In this document: positions 1 to 8,865 of the stretch, piece by piece
Layout of the letters: the number at the start of each line of letters is the position of its first letter
Numbering within the stretch: position 1 is the first letter of the stretch
From: VAZQ01 sp035263865
Lineage (GTDB): Bacteria; Pseudomonadota; Alphaproteobacteria; Rhizobiales; Xanthobacteraceae
Direction of reading: 5' to 3'
Length of the DNA: 64,000 nt
Assembly: GCA_035263865.1 (NCBI GenBank)
Contig: DATFQX010000422.1
Coordinates: forward strand, 36,603 to 100,602
Translations under genes and position numbers: made by a program
The notes under the pieces: model-generated
Told to the model about the DNA's origin: nothing
The model's database searches: none
What the model saw: only the letters and a program-made list of their open reading frames with translations

Positions 1-1
1 G

Positions 2-733
2 GCGGACGTCGCCGCGCAGGCGGATATTGTGTTCTCGTGCCTGCCGTCCTCGGAAGCGCTCGAGGACGTCGTGCAGGGTCCTAATGGGCTCATCAAATCC
101 GCGCGGCCGGGCCAAATCATTGTTGAGCTCGGCTCATATCCCGTCCCGGACAAGGAACGTTACGTTGCTCCGCTTGCAGCCAAGGGCGCAGTTTTCCTCG
201 ACGGCGAGGTCAGCGGAACGCCGGGAATGGTGTCGGCGCGTAAGGCGGTGATCTATCTCGCCGGCGACAAGGAGGCCTGCGCCAAGGCCGAGCGCTACGT
301 CCGCGGATTTGCGGATACCTGCCTCTATTTCGGGCCGTTCGGAGCTGCAAGCCGGGTCAAGCTCGTCAACAATCTGCTGGTCGCCGTCCATATCGCCGCG
401 GCCGCGGAAGCGATGGCGCTCGGGCTTAAAGCCGGTGACGACGTCGACCTCATGATCAAGGCAATCGCCGGCGGTAGCGGTGGCTCGACGCAGTTCGGCA
501 TCCGCGCCCCGTGGATGGCGCAGCGGCGCTTTCTTCCCCCACAGGGCACGGCGCCGGCGCTGCAACACTATTTCGACATGATCGGTGCGTTCGCCGACGG
601 CCTTGGCGTCGCTACCCCCATGCTCGACCGTGCGGTCGAGCTTTACGATAAATTCATGGCAATGGGATTCGGCGAGAAGGACGTCGCCGCCATGGTCGAC
701 GTCATCGGCGCGCTGCCGCGCGCCAAGACCTGA
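2..733 (+). CDS. NAD(P)-dependent oxidoreductase, 3-hydroxyisobutyrate dehydrogenase family (5' end outside window)
   Basis: The reading frame is open to the left edge, so the N-terminal Rossmann glycine motif is missing. The visible part keeps the family hallmarks: the substrate-binding segment GEVSGTP and the catalytic-lysine segment VKLVNNLL, followed by the all-helical C-terminal dimerisation domain. Family members oxidise beta-hydroxyacids with NAD(P)+ in the cytoplasm. An extradiol-like VOC gene follows 22 bases later on the same strand, which suggests a shared catabolic operon. The exact substrate cannot be read from the sequence. Confidence 0.88.
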   Translation, partial: ADVAAQADIVFSCLPSSEALEDVVQGPNGLIKSARPGQIIVELGSYPVPDKERYVAPLAAKGAVFLDGEVSGTPGMVSARKAVIYLAGDKEACAKAERYVRGFADTCLYFGPFGAASRVKLVNNLLVAVHIAAAAEAMALGLKAGDDVDLMIKAIAGGSGGSTQFGIRAPWMAQRRFLPPQGTAPALQHYFDMIGAFADGLGVATPMLDRAVELYDKFMAMGFGEKDVAAMVDVIGALPRAKT

Positions 734-755
734 CCCGAAGAACACGGAGGTCCGC

Positions 756-1640
756 ATGATCCGCGTCAAGAAGATCGCGCACGCCGTCTATGAAATGCCG
801 GATGTCGACAAGCAAACCGAATATTACACCGACGTGATCGGCCTCACGGTGACCGACAAGAGCAAGGATGCGGTGTATCTCGCCTCGACGATCGACCATC
901 ATTCCATGGTGTTGCACAAGGGCGCGCAGGCGAAATGCGTGCGCCTTGGGTTCCAGATCGCGCCCGACGACGATCTCGGCGCGTTCGAGAAGCAGCTACA
1001 GGGTCACGGTATCAAGACGCAGAGGCGCAAGGACGCCGAACCCTCGATTGCAGACATGGTCACGTTCGAGGATCCGAAGGGGACGGTGATGGAGGTATTC
1101 AAGCGGGAGGCGTTCTCCGGGCAACGCTTCCCGATCAAGGGCATCATTCCCCACAAGCTCGGCCACGTCGCCTTTTTCGTCACCGACGTCAAGCATGTGA
1201 CCAAGTTCTATTGCGACGTGCTCGGCTTTCGCGAGTCCGATTGGATGGGAGATTTCTTCTCGTTCCTACGTTGTGGCCGCGACCATCACACCATCAACCT
1301 GATGCAGATCGATGCGAACCGCCATTTTCACACGGCCTTCGAGCTGCGCGATTGGGCGCACCTGCAGACCGCTTGCGATTTTCTCAGCCTCAATGGCTAC
1401 AAGCTGATCTGGGGGCCCGGGCGGCACGGCATCGGTCATAATCTTTTCGCCTATCACCGCGCTCCCAACGGTTTGATCACCGAGCTGTTCGCTGAGCTCG
1501 ATCAGGTCAACGAGGAGCTTGGCTACTTCGAGCCCCGCCCATGGCACCGCGACCGCCCGCAGAAACCGAAAGTGTGGCCCAAGGGTCCGGCGGCGGCGAA
1601 TTTGTGGGGCATCATGCCGCCGGACGAAATGATGAAATAG
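756..1640 (+). CDS. Two-domain VOC protein, extradiol ring-cleavage dioxygenase-like
   Basis: The 294-residue protein has two VOC modules, roughly residues 4-117 and 133-250. The second module carries the three metal ligands expected of type I extradiol dioxygenases: His near 137 (LGHVAF), His near 223 (GPGRHG) and Glu near 243 (LITELF). It may therefore cleave a catechol-type ring with Fe(II) in the cytoplasm, but substrate residues cannot be judged. I chose the ATG at 756 because ACGGAGG lies six bases upstream; longer in-frame starts overlap the preceding dehydrogenase. It probably forms an operon with that gene. Confidence 0.85.
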   Translation: MIRVKKIAHAVYEMPDVDKQTEYYTDVIGLTVTDKSKDAVYLASTIDHHSMVLHKGAQAKCVRLGFQIAPDDDLGAFEKQLQGHGIKTQRRKDAEPSIADMVTFEDPKGTVMEVFKREAFSGQRFPIKGIIPHKLGHVAFFVTDVKHVTKFYCDVLGFRESDWMGDFFSFLRCGRDHHTINLMQIDANRHFHTAFELRDWAHLQTACDFLSLNGYKLIWGPGRHGIGHNLFAYHRAPNGLITELFAELDQVNEELGYFEPRPWHRDRPQKPKVWPKGPAAANLWGIMPPDEMMK

Positions 1641-1652
1641 GCCGTTGTTGCC

Positions 1653-2888
1653 ATGGTGCGGCGCCGACACGTCTATCATATGGCGGGCTATGACCCGATC
1701 GATCCGGGGGCGCAACACCGGCGGTTTGCGCGACAGCTCGACGTGTTTCAGCGCACCTGGAACGTCGAAACAAGCGTCTCCGAACTCGCGCAGGATAGCG
1801 AGCAGTCGCGCGCCTGGTGGACCGTGCGCGCCCGCGGTCCCAATTGGCAGGTCGAGACGGTGCACGAAATTCTGCTATGGGACGATATCGTGCGCGCCGA
1901 TTTCAGACGGCCGCTGCCGGTGCGGCTGTTCGTCGCCGTGCGCGCCTATCTCGATTTCATCATTACGGGCACGATGTTTCGCTACATCGTCGCGAACCAG
2001 CGTTACGCCATCTTTTTCCTGTTTCCGATCCTTTCGGTCGTGCTGTTCGCCGCCGTCGGATGGTTCTTTGCGCGGCTGCTGACCGGTTTTCTCGGCCTCG
2101 ACGGGTTTGCCGCCGCCGCGCTCGGAGTGCCGACGGGCCTGGTCCTCTTTCTCGTGCTGATGCGGTGGCCCGGCCGGCGCTGGCGCGTCGAACAACTATT
2201 GGACGATTGGATCTGCGCCCACGACTACATTCACGGCAGTCGCCCAGACATCGACGCGCGACTCGATCATTTTGCGCAGACCTTGCTAGCGCGGGCGCGG
2301 GAGGAAGGACTGGACGAGATCGTCCTCGTCGGCCACAGCCTCGGCGCGATGCTCGTGCTCGATGTGATCGTTCGCGCACTCGCCCGCGACGCCAGTTTCG
2401 CCCGCCGCGGCGCCGCCGTTTCTGTGCTCACCATCGGCGCGACGATTCCGAAATTCGCGCTGCACCCGCGCGCGCAAGGGATCCGCGCCAGAATTGCCCG
2501 CATTGTCGCAGAGCCATCGATCGCCTGGACCGAATACCAATCTCGCGCTGACACGATCAGCTTCTACAAGTTCGATCCGGTATCGCTGCGACGCATCGAC
2601 GACGACCGGCTCGACGGCAAACCTGTGATCCGGCGCGTGCAGATCCATGACATGCTGCTGCCCGAAACCTTCGAGCGTTGCCGGACCCACGTTCTGCGGC
2701 TGCATTATCGCTCCGTCATGGCCAACGACAGGCGCGCCCCTTACGACTATTTTCTGATGGCGTGCGGTCCGGTTTCATTCGCGGATTGGACGACGTCGCC
2801 GCTGGGCTTCCTTGATTTTCTTGCTGCCGACGGCACGTACCGCGACGGGGCGCAGCCGCGCGTCGTCGTGGCGCAACAGTCGTTATGA
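1653..2888 (+). CDS. Membrane-associated alpha/beta hydrolase
   Basis: The 411-residue protein has two hydrophobic segments (about 117-140 and 153-171), which should anchor it in the membrane. A cytosolic alpha/beta-hydrolase region follows, with the nucleophile elbow GHSLG at about 227-231, so Ser229 is the likely nucleophile. Lipase- or esterase-like activity is an inference from that motif. The gene starts 12 bases after the VOC gene and its stop overlaps the next start by four bases (ATGA), so it is probably co-transcribed with both. I do not recognise a named family. Confidence 0.8.
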   Translation: MVRRRHVYHMAGYDPIDPGAQHRRFARQLDVFQRTWNVETSVSELAQDSEQSRAWWTVRARGPNWQVETVHEILLWDDIVRADFRRPLPVRLFVAVRAYLDFIITGTMFRYIVANQRYAIFFLFPILSVVLFAAVGWFFARLLTGFLGLDGFAAAALGVPTGLVLFLVLMRWPGRRWRVEQLLDDWICAHDYIHGSRPDIDARLDHFAQTLLARAREEGLDEIVLVGHSLGAMLVLDVIVRALARDASFARRGAAVSVLTIGATIPKFALHPRAQGIRARIARIVAEPSIAWTEYQSRADTISFYKFDPVSLRRIDDDRLDGKPVIRRVQIHDMLLPETFERCRTHVLRLHYRSVMANDRRAPYDYFLMACGPVSFADWTTSPLGFLDFLAADGTYRDGAQPRVVVAQQSL

Positions 2889-3469
2889 CGCCGCTCGTCG
2901 CCAAGGCGATCTGGGTCTTGGGCGTCGTCGGTTGGTTCGTCATTCGCTATCCCCATGACCGCCGCGCACGGCGCACGCCGAAACTGCGGCGCGCCAATGG
3001 GCGGCGCGAGATCATGCTGATGACCATCTCGGCGGCCGGACTCGGAATCATTCCGTTCCTCTATGTGATCAGCGATGGGCCGCGGTTCGCCAACTACACG
3101 TTTCATCCCTGGCAGGCATGGCTCGGTGCGGCGGTGTTCGCCGCGGCGCTATGGCTGTTTTACCGCACGCACAAGGACCTCGGGCGCAATTGGTCGGTAA
3201 CGCTCGAAGTGCGCGAGAAGCACACATTGGTGACAAGCGGTGTCTATAGCCGGGTGCGGCATCCCATGTATTCGGCGTTCTGGCTGTGGGCGCTGGCGCA
3301 AGCACTCTTGCTGCCGAACTGGATTGCGGGGCCGGCCGGCCTCGTCGGCTTCGGGACGCTTTTTCTTTTCCGCGTGGAGCGCGAGGAAGCGATGATGATC
3401 GCGGCCTTTGGTGAGGAGTACCGCCGCTACATGGCTCGCACGTCGCGCATCTTGCCCGGAATCTATTAG
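2885..3469 (+). CDS. Isoprenylcysteine carboxyl methyltransferase (ICMT/PEMT)-like membrane protein
   Basis: The 194-residue integral membrane protein has about five hydrophobic segments. The C-terminal signature is typical of ICMT/PEMT-type SAM-dependent methyltransferases: VRHPMY near the membrane face and a later RVEREE...FGEEYRRYM segment. Bacterial members methylate small molecules or lipids rather than prenylated proteins, so the substrate is open. The start overlaps the hydrolase stop in an ATGA, which implies translational coupling and a functional link with that membrane hydrolase. Confidence 0.85.
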   Translation: MTPLVAKAIWVLGVVGWFVIRYPHDRRARRTPKLRRANGRREIMLMTISAAGLGIIPFLYVISDGPRFANYTFHPWQAWLGAAVFAAALWLFYRTHKDLGRNWSVTLEVREKHTLVTSGVYSRVRHPMYSAFWLWALAQALLLPNWIAGPAGLVGFGTLFLFRVEREEAMMIAAFGEEYRRYMARTSRILPGIY

Positions 3470-3638
3470 TGTGCGCGCGACGACTCGGCACCTGCTACTG
3501 ACGATGTCTGATTGAGGGAACCGTAACCGCGCGGAAAGCCCGACATGGGCGGACCCTCCGAGTTGCGCCGACTGTAGGGATTCTTGTGGAACCTTTGGGC
3601 TCATGATTAAATCGAACATTTCCAGGGGATCTTCATAC

Positions 3639-4040
3639 ATGATCGAACCCAAAGGCGTCGTTCATTTCAGCATCGCGGTCAGCGATCTCGAGGCGAGTCG
3701 TAAATTTTATACCGAGATCCTCGGCCTGACGCTGGTACAGAGTGCGACCGCGTCGGGCATGGTGTTTTTGCGCGCAGGAGAAGATCACGTCATTCTGGCG
3801 AGAAGCGACGCGCCGCTGAAGCGCGATGCAAAAGACAGTCGCCGAGCACACCACGCTTTCAAAGTCGACTCGGAGAAGTATGAAGCGGCCAAGGCCTTTC
3901 TCGCCACCAAAGGCGTGGAGGTGTTCGAGGAAGAAGACCGCAAGAAAGGCGTCTTCGTAGGCCGCCAGTTCTATATCCGCGATCCTGACGGTACCGTCAT
4001 CGAGTTCTCGGAGTGGGATGGCACGAGCAGGCTTGATTGA
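3639..4040 (+). CDS. Single-domain VOC/glyoxalase-superfamily protein
   Basis: The 133-residue protein has the beta-alpha-beta-beta-beta layout of VOC proteins: a start with VVHFSIAVSDLEASRKFY and an end with FYIRDPDGTVIEFSEW. The latter gives the usual C-terminal acidic metal ligand. It could be a glyoxalase, dioxygenase or resistance-type VOC protein. I chose the ATG at 3639 because AGGGGA lies about ten bases upstream; the in-frame ATG at 3603 has no such site. A 169-base gap separates it from the ICMT gene, so it may be a separate unit. Confidence 0.85.
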   Translation: MIEPKGVVHFSIAVSDLEASRKFYTEILGLTLVQSATASGMVFLRAGEDHVILARSDAPLKRDAKDSRRAHHAFKVDSEKYEAAKAFLATKGVEVFEEEDRKKGVFVGRQFYIRDPDGTVIEFSEWDGTSRLD

Positions 4041-4118
4041 TCCGGTCGCGTAGGGGAAAGCCGCGTCAGGAGCTGAGATCGCTGGGCTGCCGAGCGGATT
4101 GGACGGGTGAGGCTCGCT

Positions 4119-4464
4119 ATGCCTGAGATCGGATTGTTCGACGCCATGTACTCGGCGGGCGCTGCGCCGGCTCAAACCCGATCCGGTGCCCGAGGAGATC
4201 ATCACCCGCATTTTGGACGCCGCCATTCGCGCGCCCTCGGCCGGAAATGCGCAGAACTGGGCATTCGTCGTGGTGCGCGACGCGGAGCAACGGCGCAAGC
4301 TGGGCGTGATTTACCGCAAGGCCTCCGACATCGCGAGCGAGATATACAAGGCGCGCGGCCGGCCGGCCCATATGAACGAAGAACAGTATCGGCGCTTCCT
4401 GACCTCCGGCGCATATCTGTGGGACCACATGACCTTTTTCGAGTTATTCCCGATAAATCCCTAA
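4119..4464 (+). pseudogene. Nitroreductase-family remnant, frameshifted and truncated
   Basis: The sequence begins like a nitroreductase (MPEIGLFDAMYS), then shifts frame at about 4152 and continues with RALRRLKPDPVPEEI and AAIRAPSAGNAQNW, the conserved FMN-binding N-terminal region. It stops after about 115 residues, whereas intact family members have about 190-220. The last dozen residues do not look like the family, so the 3' half was lost, perhaps by deletion or insertion. Together with the cupin remnant downstream it marks a decayed segment. Confidence 0.75.
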
Positions 4465-4934
4465 ACTGATCGTTATCGTCCAGCCTAAACAGACCGCCCC
4501 GCTGCCTTAGTTCAATGACCCTCCGTGCGTAATTTCATGGATCAGCTCCGCTGCAGCGGAGTCGAGACATGCCCTTGTTGCTCTTTGGTCAGTTGCTGCT
4601 CCGGGTTGCTGCTCCGAGGGGGGGAACTTCTGACATCTTCGTTGCCATTTCAGTGCAAGCCACGACAGGACCAGCGCAAACCCAGGCGTATCCCATATCG
4701 CAGAGTCGTAGATTGCTTCCGGGTCGTCAATTGTCTCTGAGATGTATTCCTTCGCGTCCGCACTACCGTTTGCGCTGGCACTTGCTCTCCATCAATACCA
4801 GGAACGCAACCTGTTTCCTCGAACATCTCGCTGGCTTCTTTTAGAAGAGCCATATACCTCTTTAGGTATTGCCTTGCCCATGGTCAGACGATGAGGCCGC
4901 CAACTGAGGCGACCTCTCCACCTAATCGCAGTGA
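4465..4934. other. Intergenic stretch without a recognisable gene
   Basis: This stretch lies between the truncated nitroreductase and the cupin remnant. Short open frames occur on both strands, but none has a good ribosome binding site together with a recognisable protein. Base composition is lower in GC than the neighbouring genes. It probably represents decayed or inserted DNA. Confidence 0.5.
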
Positions 4935-5072
4935 TTATTGCTTACGCGGATCATCCGCCGGGTTGACGTAATCAATGCGTCCGGGACCGACAAATTGCAC
5001 TTGAAGCATCCCCTCCTCATTTCCGAACCAGGCGTAGTGAGCGTGCTTTGCCGGATAAACCCACAACGAGCC
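4935..5072 (-). pseudogene. C-terminal remnant of a cupin-domain protein
   Basis: On the minus strand, 45 codons ending in TAA read as the tail of a cupin protein: GSLWVYPAKHAHYAW, then a beta-strand region, then DYVNPADDPRKQ. Such tails are common in small cupin proteins of soil alphaproteobacteria. The N-terminal cupin core and a start codon are missing, and upstream the frame loses similarity. It lies just downstream of the intact secreted-protein gene that ends at 5125, so it is not part of that gene. Confidence 0.65.
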
Positions 5073-5124
5073 CGACCTCCTCAACTGCCTTGGCCTGGAG
5101 TGTGGAAGCGCGCGCAGCCGGACG

Positions 5125-5574
5125 TCAGTTGGGGCCCGCTCCCTCGGTTGCCTCCAGCGGCTCGGACGAATGCCGGCGCGGGCTCATACCGGCAACGCTC
5201 ATGCGGCGCGTGAAGTCGCAATAGGCAAACCCCATCCATGAGCCGCGGAAGCTACGGTCATCGGTCTTTTCGATTTGGAAGCACGGCTCAAACGGCATGC
5301 CCTGGAGCGACGCGCAAACTGCCTGGCCTCTGACCCTGAGTGTGCCCGCCGGCAGCGATACCGTGCGCTCCGGTCCCGCGCCGCGGAACTGGATGGTGCC
5401 GATGACCGAGCCGTCACCATAGATGCGGCCGGCGCCACGCGAGCCATCGAAACAATGAAACGCGAAAAGCTTGCCGGCTACGAAGTGCCGCGCGGCATCG
5501 GGAGTGAGGCTTTCCGCGCAGGCCGAGCCGGCTGCGAGCAAGATCAAAACCACCATTGCCAACCGAGTAACCAT
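5125..5574 (-). CDS. Small secreted protein of unknown function
   Basis: The 149-residue protein starts with a clear Sec signal peptide (cleavage expected after AGSACA, about residue 20). The mature part has four or five cysteines, which could form disulfides in the periplasm, and a predicted beta-rich body (GRIYGDGSVIGTIQF, TLRVRGQAVC). GAGAGG lies six bases before the ATG. It follows the KYPVG-repeat gene by 66 bases on the same strand, so the two may be co-transcribed. I do not recognise the family. Confidence 0.75.
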   Translation of the reverse strand: MVTRLAMVVLILLAAGSACAESLTPDAARHFVAGKLFAFHCFDGSRGAGRIYGDGSVIGTIQFRGAGPERTVSLPAGTLRVRGQAVCASLQGMPFEPCFQIEKTDDRSFRGSWMGFAYCDFTRRMSVAGMSPRRHSSEPLEATEGAGPN

Positions 5575-5640
5575 ACCGAAGCCTCTCCCGTCACGTTCAG
5601 CGACCGCGACTTCCTGCTCGCAAGCGGGCGATGGGTTGCC

Positions 5641-5829
5641 TTAGCCCTTAGTCACGACAGGCTGTGGGTATTTGCCAACCGGATACTTGCCAACCGGATA
5701 TTTGCCCACCGGGTACTTTCCGATTGGCGCTGCCGTCACCGGGGGCGGCTCCTTGCGCGGCAAATCGGCGGCAGCGGCAACGCTCAACGTGGCGATGAGC
5801 GCAGCCGTTACGATTATGACGATCTTCAT
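5641..5829 (-). CDS. KYPVG-repeat small secreted protein, copy 1
   Basis: The 62-residue precursor has a signal peptide ending at VAAAA, then DLPRKEPPP, then four GKYP units (GKYPVG three times, then GKYPQ) and a PVVTKG end. The mature peptide has only about 40 residues, is rich in Pro, Gly, Lys and Tyr, and is probably unstructured, perhaps binding cell wall or metal. I chose the ATG at 5829 because AAGGGG lies nine bases upstream; the longer frame has no signal peptide at its N-terminus. A paralogue with the same head and tail lies at 14953-15138. Confidence 0.8.
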   Translation of the reverse strand: MKIVIIVTAALIATLSVAAAADLPRKEPPPVTAAPIGKYPVGKYPVGKYPVGKYPQPVVTKG

Positions 5830-5925
5830 GATGCTAATCCCCTTGTGTTGGGCACCCGGACGGGCCGACCGAGTGACGCCCCTATTCCGCTTTGTCTGTG
5901 CAAGACGCCCGCTTCTACCATCCCA

Positions 5926-5993
5926 CATTCCGGCTCAATCGCCGAGGAATGGCTCCCGACTATTAGTCGCCTCGGCCGGTCGAATGGTTCAAA
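5926..5993 (-). promoter_or_regulatory. Repeated upstream element with hairpin, copy A
   Basis: Bases 5950-5993 match bases 30170-30213 at 34 of 44 positions without gaps, including a block of 14 identical bases at 5951-5964. On the minus strand the block starts near TTGAAC, contains the inverted repeat CGACTA-A-TAGTCG, and is followed by a hairpin (5926-5951, arms CATTCCGGC and GCC-GGAATG). It lies about 120 bases upstream of KYPVG copy 1 in the same direction. I infer a conserved promoter plus structured leader. The rest of 5830-6357, the divergent gap to the protease gene, shows nothing else I can name. Confidence 0.55.
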
Positions 5994-6357
5994 ATGTAAT
6001 CGGTAGGATCACGGCATCGGCAGCGCCCGCTAACCAAAGCGTCCCCCGCCCAGCGGCAACGGCCCAAGTCCCGGTTGTGACCTGCGCCATTTTTTCCACC
6101 CGGCTCCAGCTGTGCTTATCTAACTACCGCCGCCCCGCCATTGTTCGCTGGCAAGTGCGAGAGACTGGCCGACGGAATACTGTCGTTTTGTCGGGGCGGA
6201 ATCCATTCAATAGCTGGCTCAAGGCAAAACACTTTAGCCTCAAATAGAGGCGTAACCTGCGAACGCGCCTCCTGAAGCCTCTCGCCCATTAATCGCCACA
6301 GCCCTCGGTGATAACAGGGGAACGGACAGAAGAACCGACTCACCAGGAGAGGGGGCC

Positions 6358-7677
6358 GTGCTGCGCAAAGTTTTCCCGATCTTCCTTGGCGCAATTGCGG
6401 GCGCTGCCGTGACGTTGGTGACTCCTCAACCCCGGATAGTGGTCGAGGCATCGAGCGCAAAGGCAGCCGCTGAGGCGCTCCAGCAACTCAGCCTTTTCAG
6501 CCACGTATTCGAGCGCGTGCGCTCGGACTATGTCGAGAAGCCCGACGATTGGAAGCTGATTGAGGCGGCAATCAAGGGTATGTTGGCGGGCCTTGATCCT
6601 CATTCGAGGTACCTGGACGCGCGGGGCTTCCGCGACGCGCAAGTGGACACACTGGGAAAATTTGGTGGGTTAGGGCTAGAGATCGCTTCTGAAAGCGGCC
6701 GCATCAAGGTTATTTCAGCAATAGATGAAACGCCGGCAGCTCAGGCCGGTATGATTGGAGGCGATATTATAACCCGTATCGACGATGAACCCGTTGACGG
6801 ACTAAACCTAAGTGAAGTGGCTGAGAAGTTGCGCGGTCCCGCGAATACTAAAGTCAAGTTGACGATCAGGCGCCAAAACAATGATAAGCCAATGGAGATG
6901 GTTATCACTCGCGCCGTTGTTAGGGTTAATCCGGTTCGGTGGCACCTAGAAGATGAAGACCTAGGCTACGTCCGCATAAGCCAATTTAACGAGCAGACCA
7001 TCTCAGGCTTGAAGAAAGCGATTAACGACTTCAAGGCGAAAAAAGGCGATGAGCTGAAAGGCTTCATATTGGACTTACGTAATAATCCTGGTGGGCTGGT
7101 AGATCAGGCGATTACGGTTGCGAATGCGTTTCTGAAGCAAGGCGAGATCTTATCGACTCGTGGCCGCGGTGCGGACGGTACGCAACGTTTCATTGCCCGA
7201 GCCGGCAAAGACATAAGCGACGGAAAGCCGGTGATAGTGTTGATCAATGGCGGTTCGGCCTCGGCGTCCGAAATCGTGGCCGGCGCCTTGCAAGACCACA
7301 AGCGCGCAACGATCATTGGCACGCGATCCTTCGGCAAAGGCTCGCTGCAGACGCTGATTCCGCTCGGCCGCGAAAGTGGAGCGCTGTCGCTGACCACTGC
7401 GCGTTACTTCACGCCCTCGGGACGCTCAATCCAAGCGAAAGGAATTTCGCCGGACATCATAGTTCAGCAGGAGATTCCTGAGGAGTTGAGGAGCAGTGCG
7501 GATGCGACAAGTGAAGCAGGTTTGCGAGGTCACCTCCTCGCTGAGGGGCAGGAGCAAACCGGATCGCAATCCTACGTTCCACCGGATTTAAAGCATGATA
7601 AGGCGCTCAAAATGGCTCGGGAACTGATCCATGGGCGGGTCGTCAATCCACCGCTCCCATCCAAACGGGATCGCTGA
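6358..7677 (+). CDS. Carboxyl-terminal processing protease (S41 family, CtpA-like)
   Basis: The 439-residue serine protease acts in the periplasm on C-terminal tails of envelope proteins. It has an N-terminal hydrophobic export segment (residues 5-22), an N-terminal helical region, a PDZ domain (about 100-185, with FGGLGLEI) and the S41 catalytic core. The core has the Ser segment GGSASASEIV near 302 and the catalytic Lys in RSFGKGSLQT near 327. The GTG start is preceded by GGAGAGGGGG. Codon use in the middle is less GC-biased than in the neighbours, which may hint at acquisition. Confidence 0.93.
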   Translation: MLRKVFPIFLGAIAGAAVTLVTPQPRIVVEASSAKAAAEALQQLSLFSHVFERVRSDYVEKPDDWKLIEAAIKGMLAGLDPHSRYLDARGFRDAQVDTLGKFGGLGLEIASESGRIKVISAIDETPAAQAGMIGGDIITRIDDEPVDGLNLSEVAEKLRGPANTKVKLTIRRQNNDKPMEMVITRAVVRVNPVRWHLEDEDLGYVRISQFNEQTISGLKKAINDFKAKKGDELKGFILDLRNNPGGLVDQAITVANAFLKQGEILSTRGRGADGTQRFIARAGKDISDGKPVIVLINGGSASASEIVAGALQDHKRATIIGTRSFGKGSLQTLIPLGRESGALSLTTARYFTPSGRSIQAKGISPDIIVQQEIPEELRSSADATSEAGLRGHLLAEGQEQTGSQSYVPPDLKHDKALKMARELIHGRVVNPPLPSKRDR

Positions 7678-7814
7678 TCTTCACGCTGCCTGCCAGTCTG
7701 AGCTGAGCAGACGGCTATGCCTCGCCCATCGCACGCCGTCGCCCTTGGGCAGCGCACGAGCACGGCCTCAGCGGCTTCGTAAATTCCTAAAAATGACATT
7801 AGCGGCCTGAGAAT

Positions 7815-7841
7815 AGCCCCGAGCCGTTGCGTCTCGGGGCT
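7815..7841 (+). terminator. Hairpin terminator after the S41 protease gene
   Basis: AGCCCCGAG (7815-7823) pairs perfectly with CTCGGGGCT (7833-7841) across a nine-base loop and is followed by CTCTT. It lies 138 bases after the protease stop and before the convergent minus-strand gene that ends at 7958, so it may serve either direction. Confidence 0.6.
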
Positions 7842-7957
7842 CTCTTAGTGCAGCAGTATCCTCACGGGGCTGGGACATTCTGACATTCTTGCAATTAGGA
7901 CAGCACTCGGCTCAGGCAGCCCTGCCTGCGCACACGCGATGCCGCGAGAGATCGTTC

Positions 7958-8632
7958 TTAGTCTGATTGCGGCGGCTGCTGATAGTTGTTCGCCCGCAGC
8001 CACTGTTCATAAGCCGGGTCGGTGCCATCTAGTCCCAGCGCCTTGAGTCGACGGGCATCGAGGAGAAGCACCTTCCCTGATGACAGCTGCCTTATCTCTT
8101 GAAAGAGCCGTTTCGGCATTCCCATGCGGGCCAAGTAAGCTTCAACGCTTTTCGCCAATCCCACGTGTTTTTGTTTGGCGCGATCGCGGCTTTGCGCGAA
8201 GTTCAGGCGCTGGAGCCCAACCTTTTCCGGCGCGGGCGTTCGCCGCACCCCTGCGGCCAAGACAAGCACGCAAGCGCCCAAGCATTGCCCATCATCGTCT
8301 ACCGCGGTCAAAGCCCATTGGTTTCTGATTTCCTCGCCCAGCTCCATCGCCGCAAACTCATCCCCGCCCCCGGAGTTAAGCAACACCGTCAGTTCGTCAA
8401 CGTCCGGGCGGATTGACCCAATCAGCTCAATGGCCTGGCTTGTCACGGCTCGGTCGATCGGCCCCTGAATCTCCACACCGCCGACGTGCGCGGCACGGTC
8501 CAAGTTGTAAATATTGGCAATGCCCCCGGCGGTTTGTTGATCGACCGGTGATTGCGCGGCGACAGGAGAGAGAAGTGCCAAGCCCATCAGGCACACCGCG
8601 CACAACCTCATCCTGCCGAAAAAGCCCCGCAT
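7958..8632 (-). CDS. Exported ClpP/crotonase-fold protein with altered nucleophile motif
   Basis: The 224-residue protein has a signal peptide (MRGFFGRMRL..., cleaved after PVAAQ). The body resembles periplasmic ClpP-like proteins of Rhizobiales: LNSGGGDEFAAMELGEEIR forms the oxyanion-type loop and GQCLGACVLVLAAG the nucleophile region. Relatives usually have S-A-C there, but this one has G-A-C, so the serine nucleophile seems lost. It could be a non-catalytic homologue. I chose the internal ATG at 8632 because only that start places the signal peptide at the N-terminus. Confidence 0.7.
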   Translation of the reverse strand: MRGFFGRMRLCAVCLMGLALLSPVAAQSPVDQQTAGGIANIYNLDRAAHVGGVEIQGPIDRAVTSQAIELIGSIRPDVDELTVLLNSGGGDEFAAMELGEEIRNQWALTAVDDDGQCLGACVLVLAAGVRRTPAPEKVGLQRLNFAQSRDRAKQKHVGLAKSVEAYLARMGMPKRLFQEIRQLSSGKVLLLDARRLKALGLDGTDPAYEQWLRANNYQQPPQSD

Positions 8633-8729
8633 GTACAATCCTGGATCATGCCGCTTGTTGAGCCCGACTTCCACACCGATAGCAGTGGCGATTGGTTCGA
8701 AATTTGCTTGCCCGTATGTGGCCTTCGGA

Positions 8730-8816
8730 ATGCAGCTTTCCAGGATAGTGCGCAGCCTGGCTGCAGTCATCAACATCCTCGATCCAGACGCAATCGTTCT
8801 TGGCGGCGGCCTCTCC
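8730..8816 (+). pseudogene. ROK-family sugar kinase fragment
   Basis: Twenty-nine codons read LSRIVRSLAAVINILD, then PDAIVLGGGLS, the conserved C-terminal stretch of ROK kinases and fructokinases. Nothing upstream or downstream continues the family, and the fragment lies opposite the region upstream of the ClpP-like gene. It is a gene scar within the decayed region. Confidence 0.65.
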
Positions 8817-8865
8817 TGCTTAAATATCCGCTTTGTCAATTGGCTTGGCCTCCGACCCGCTGCAC

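Noticed and set aside
5650..5720. Short direct repeats as a CRISPR-like or tandem DNA array
   Set aside because: They are the codons of the KYPVG repeats in a real coding sequence with signal peptide; there are no spacers.
5983..5993. GGTTCAAA in the repeated element (also at 30206) as the T arm of a tRNA
   Set aside because: No acceptor stem, D arm or anticodon arm can be formed around either copy, and the palindromic part lies where the anticodon arm would not fit.
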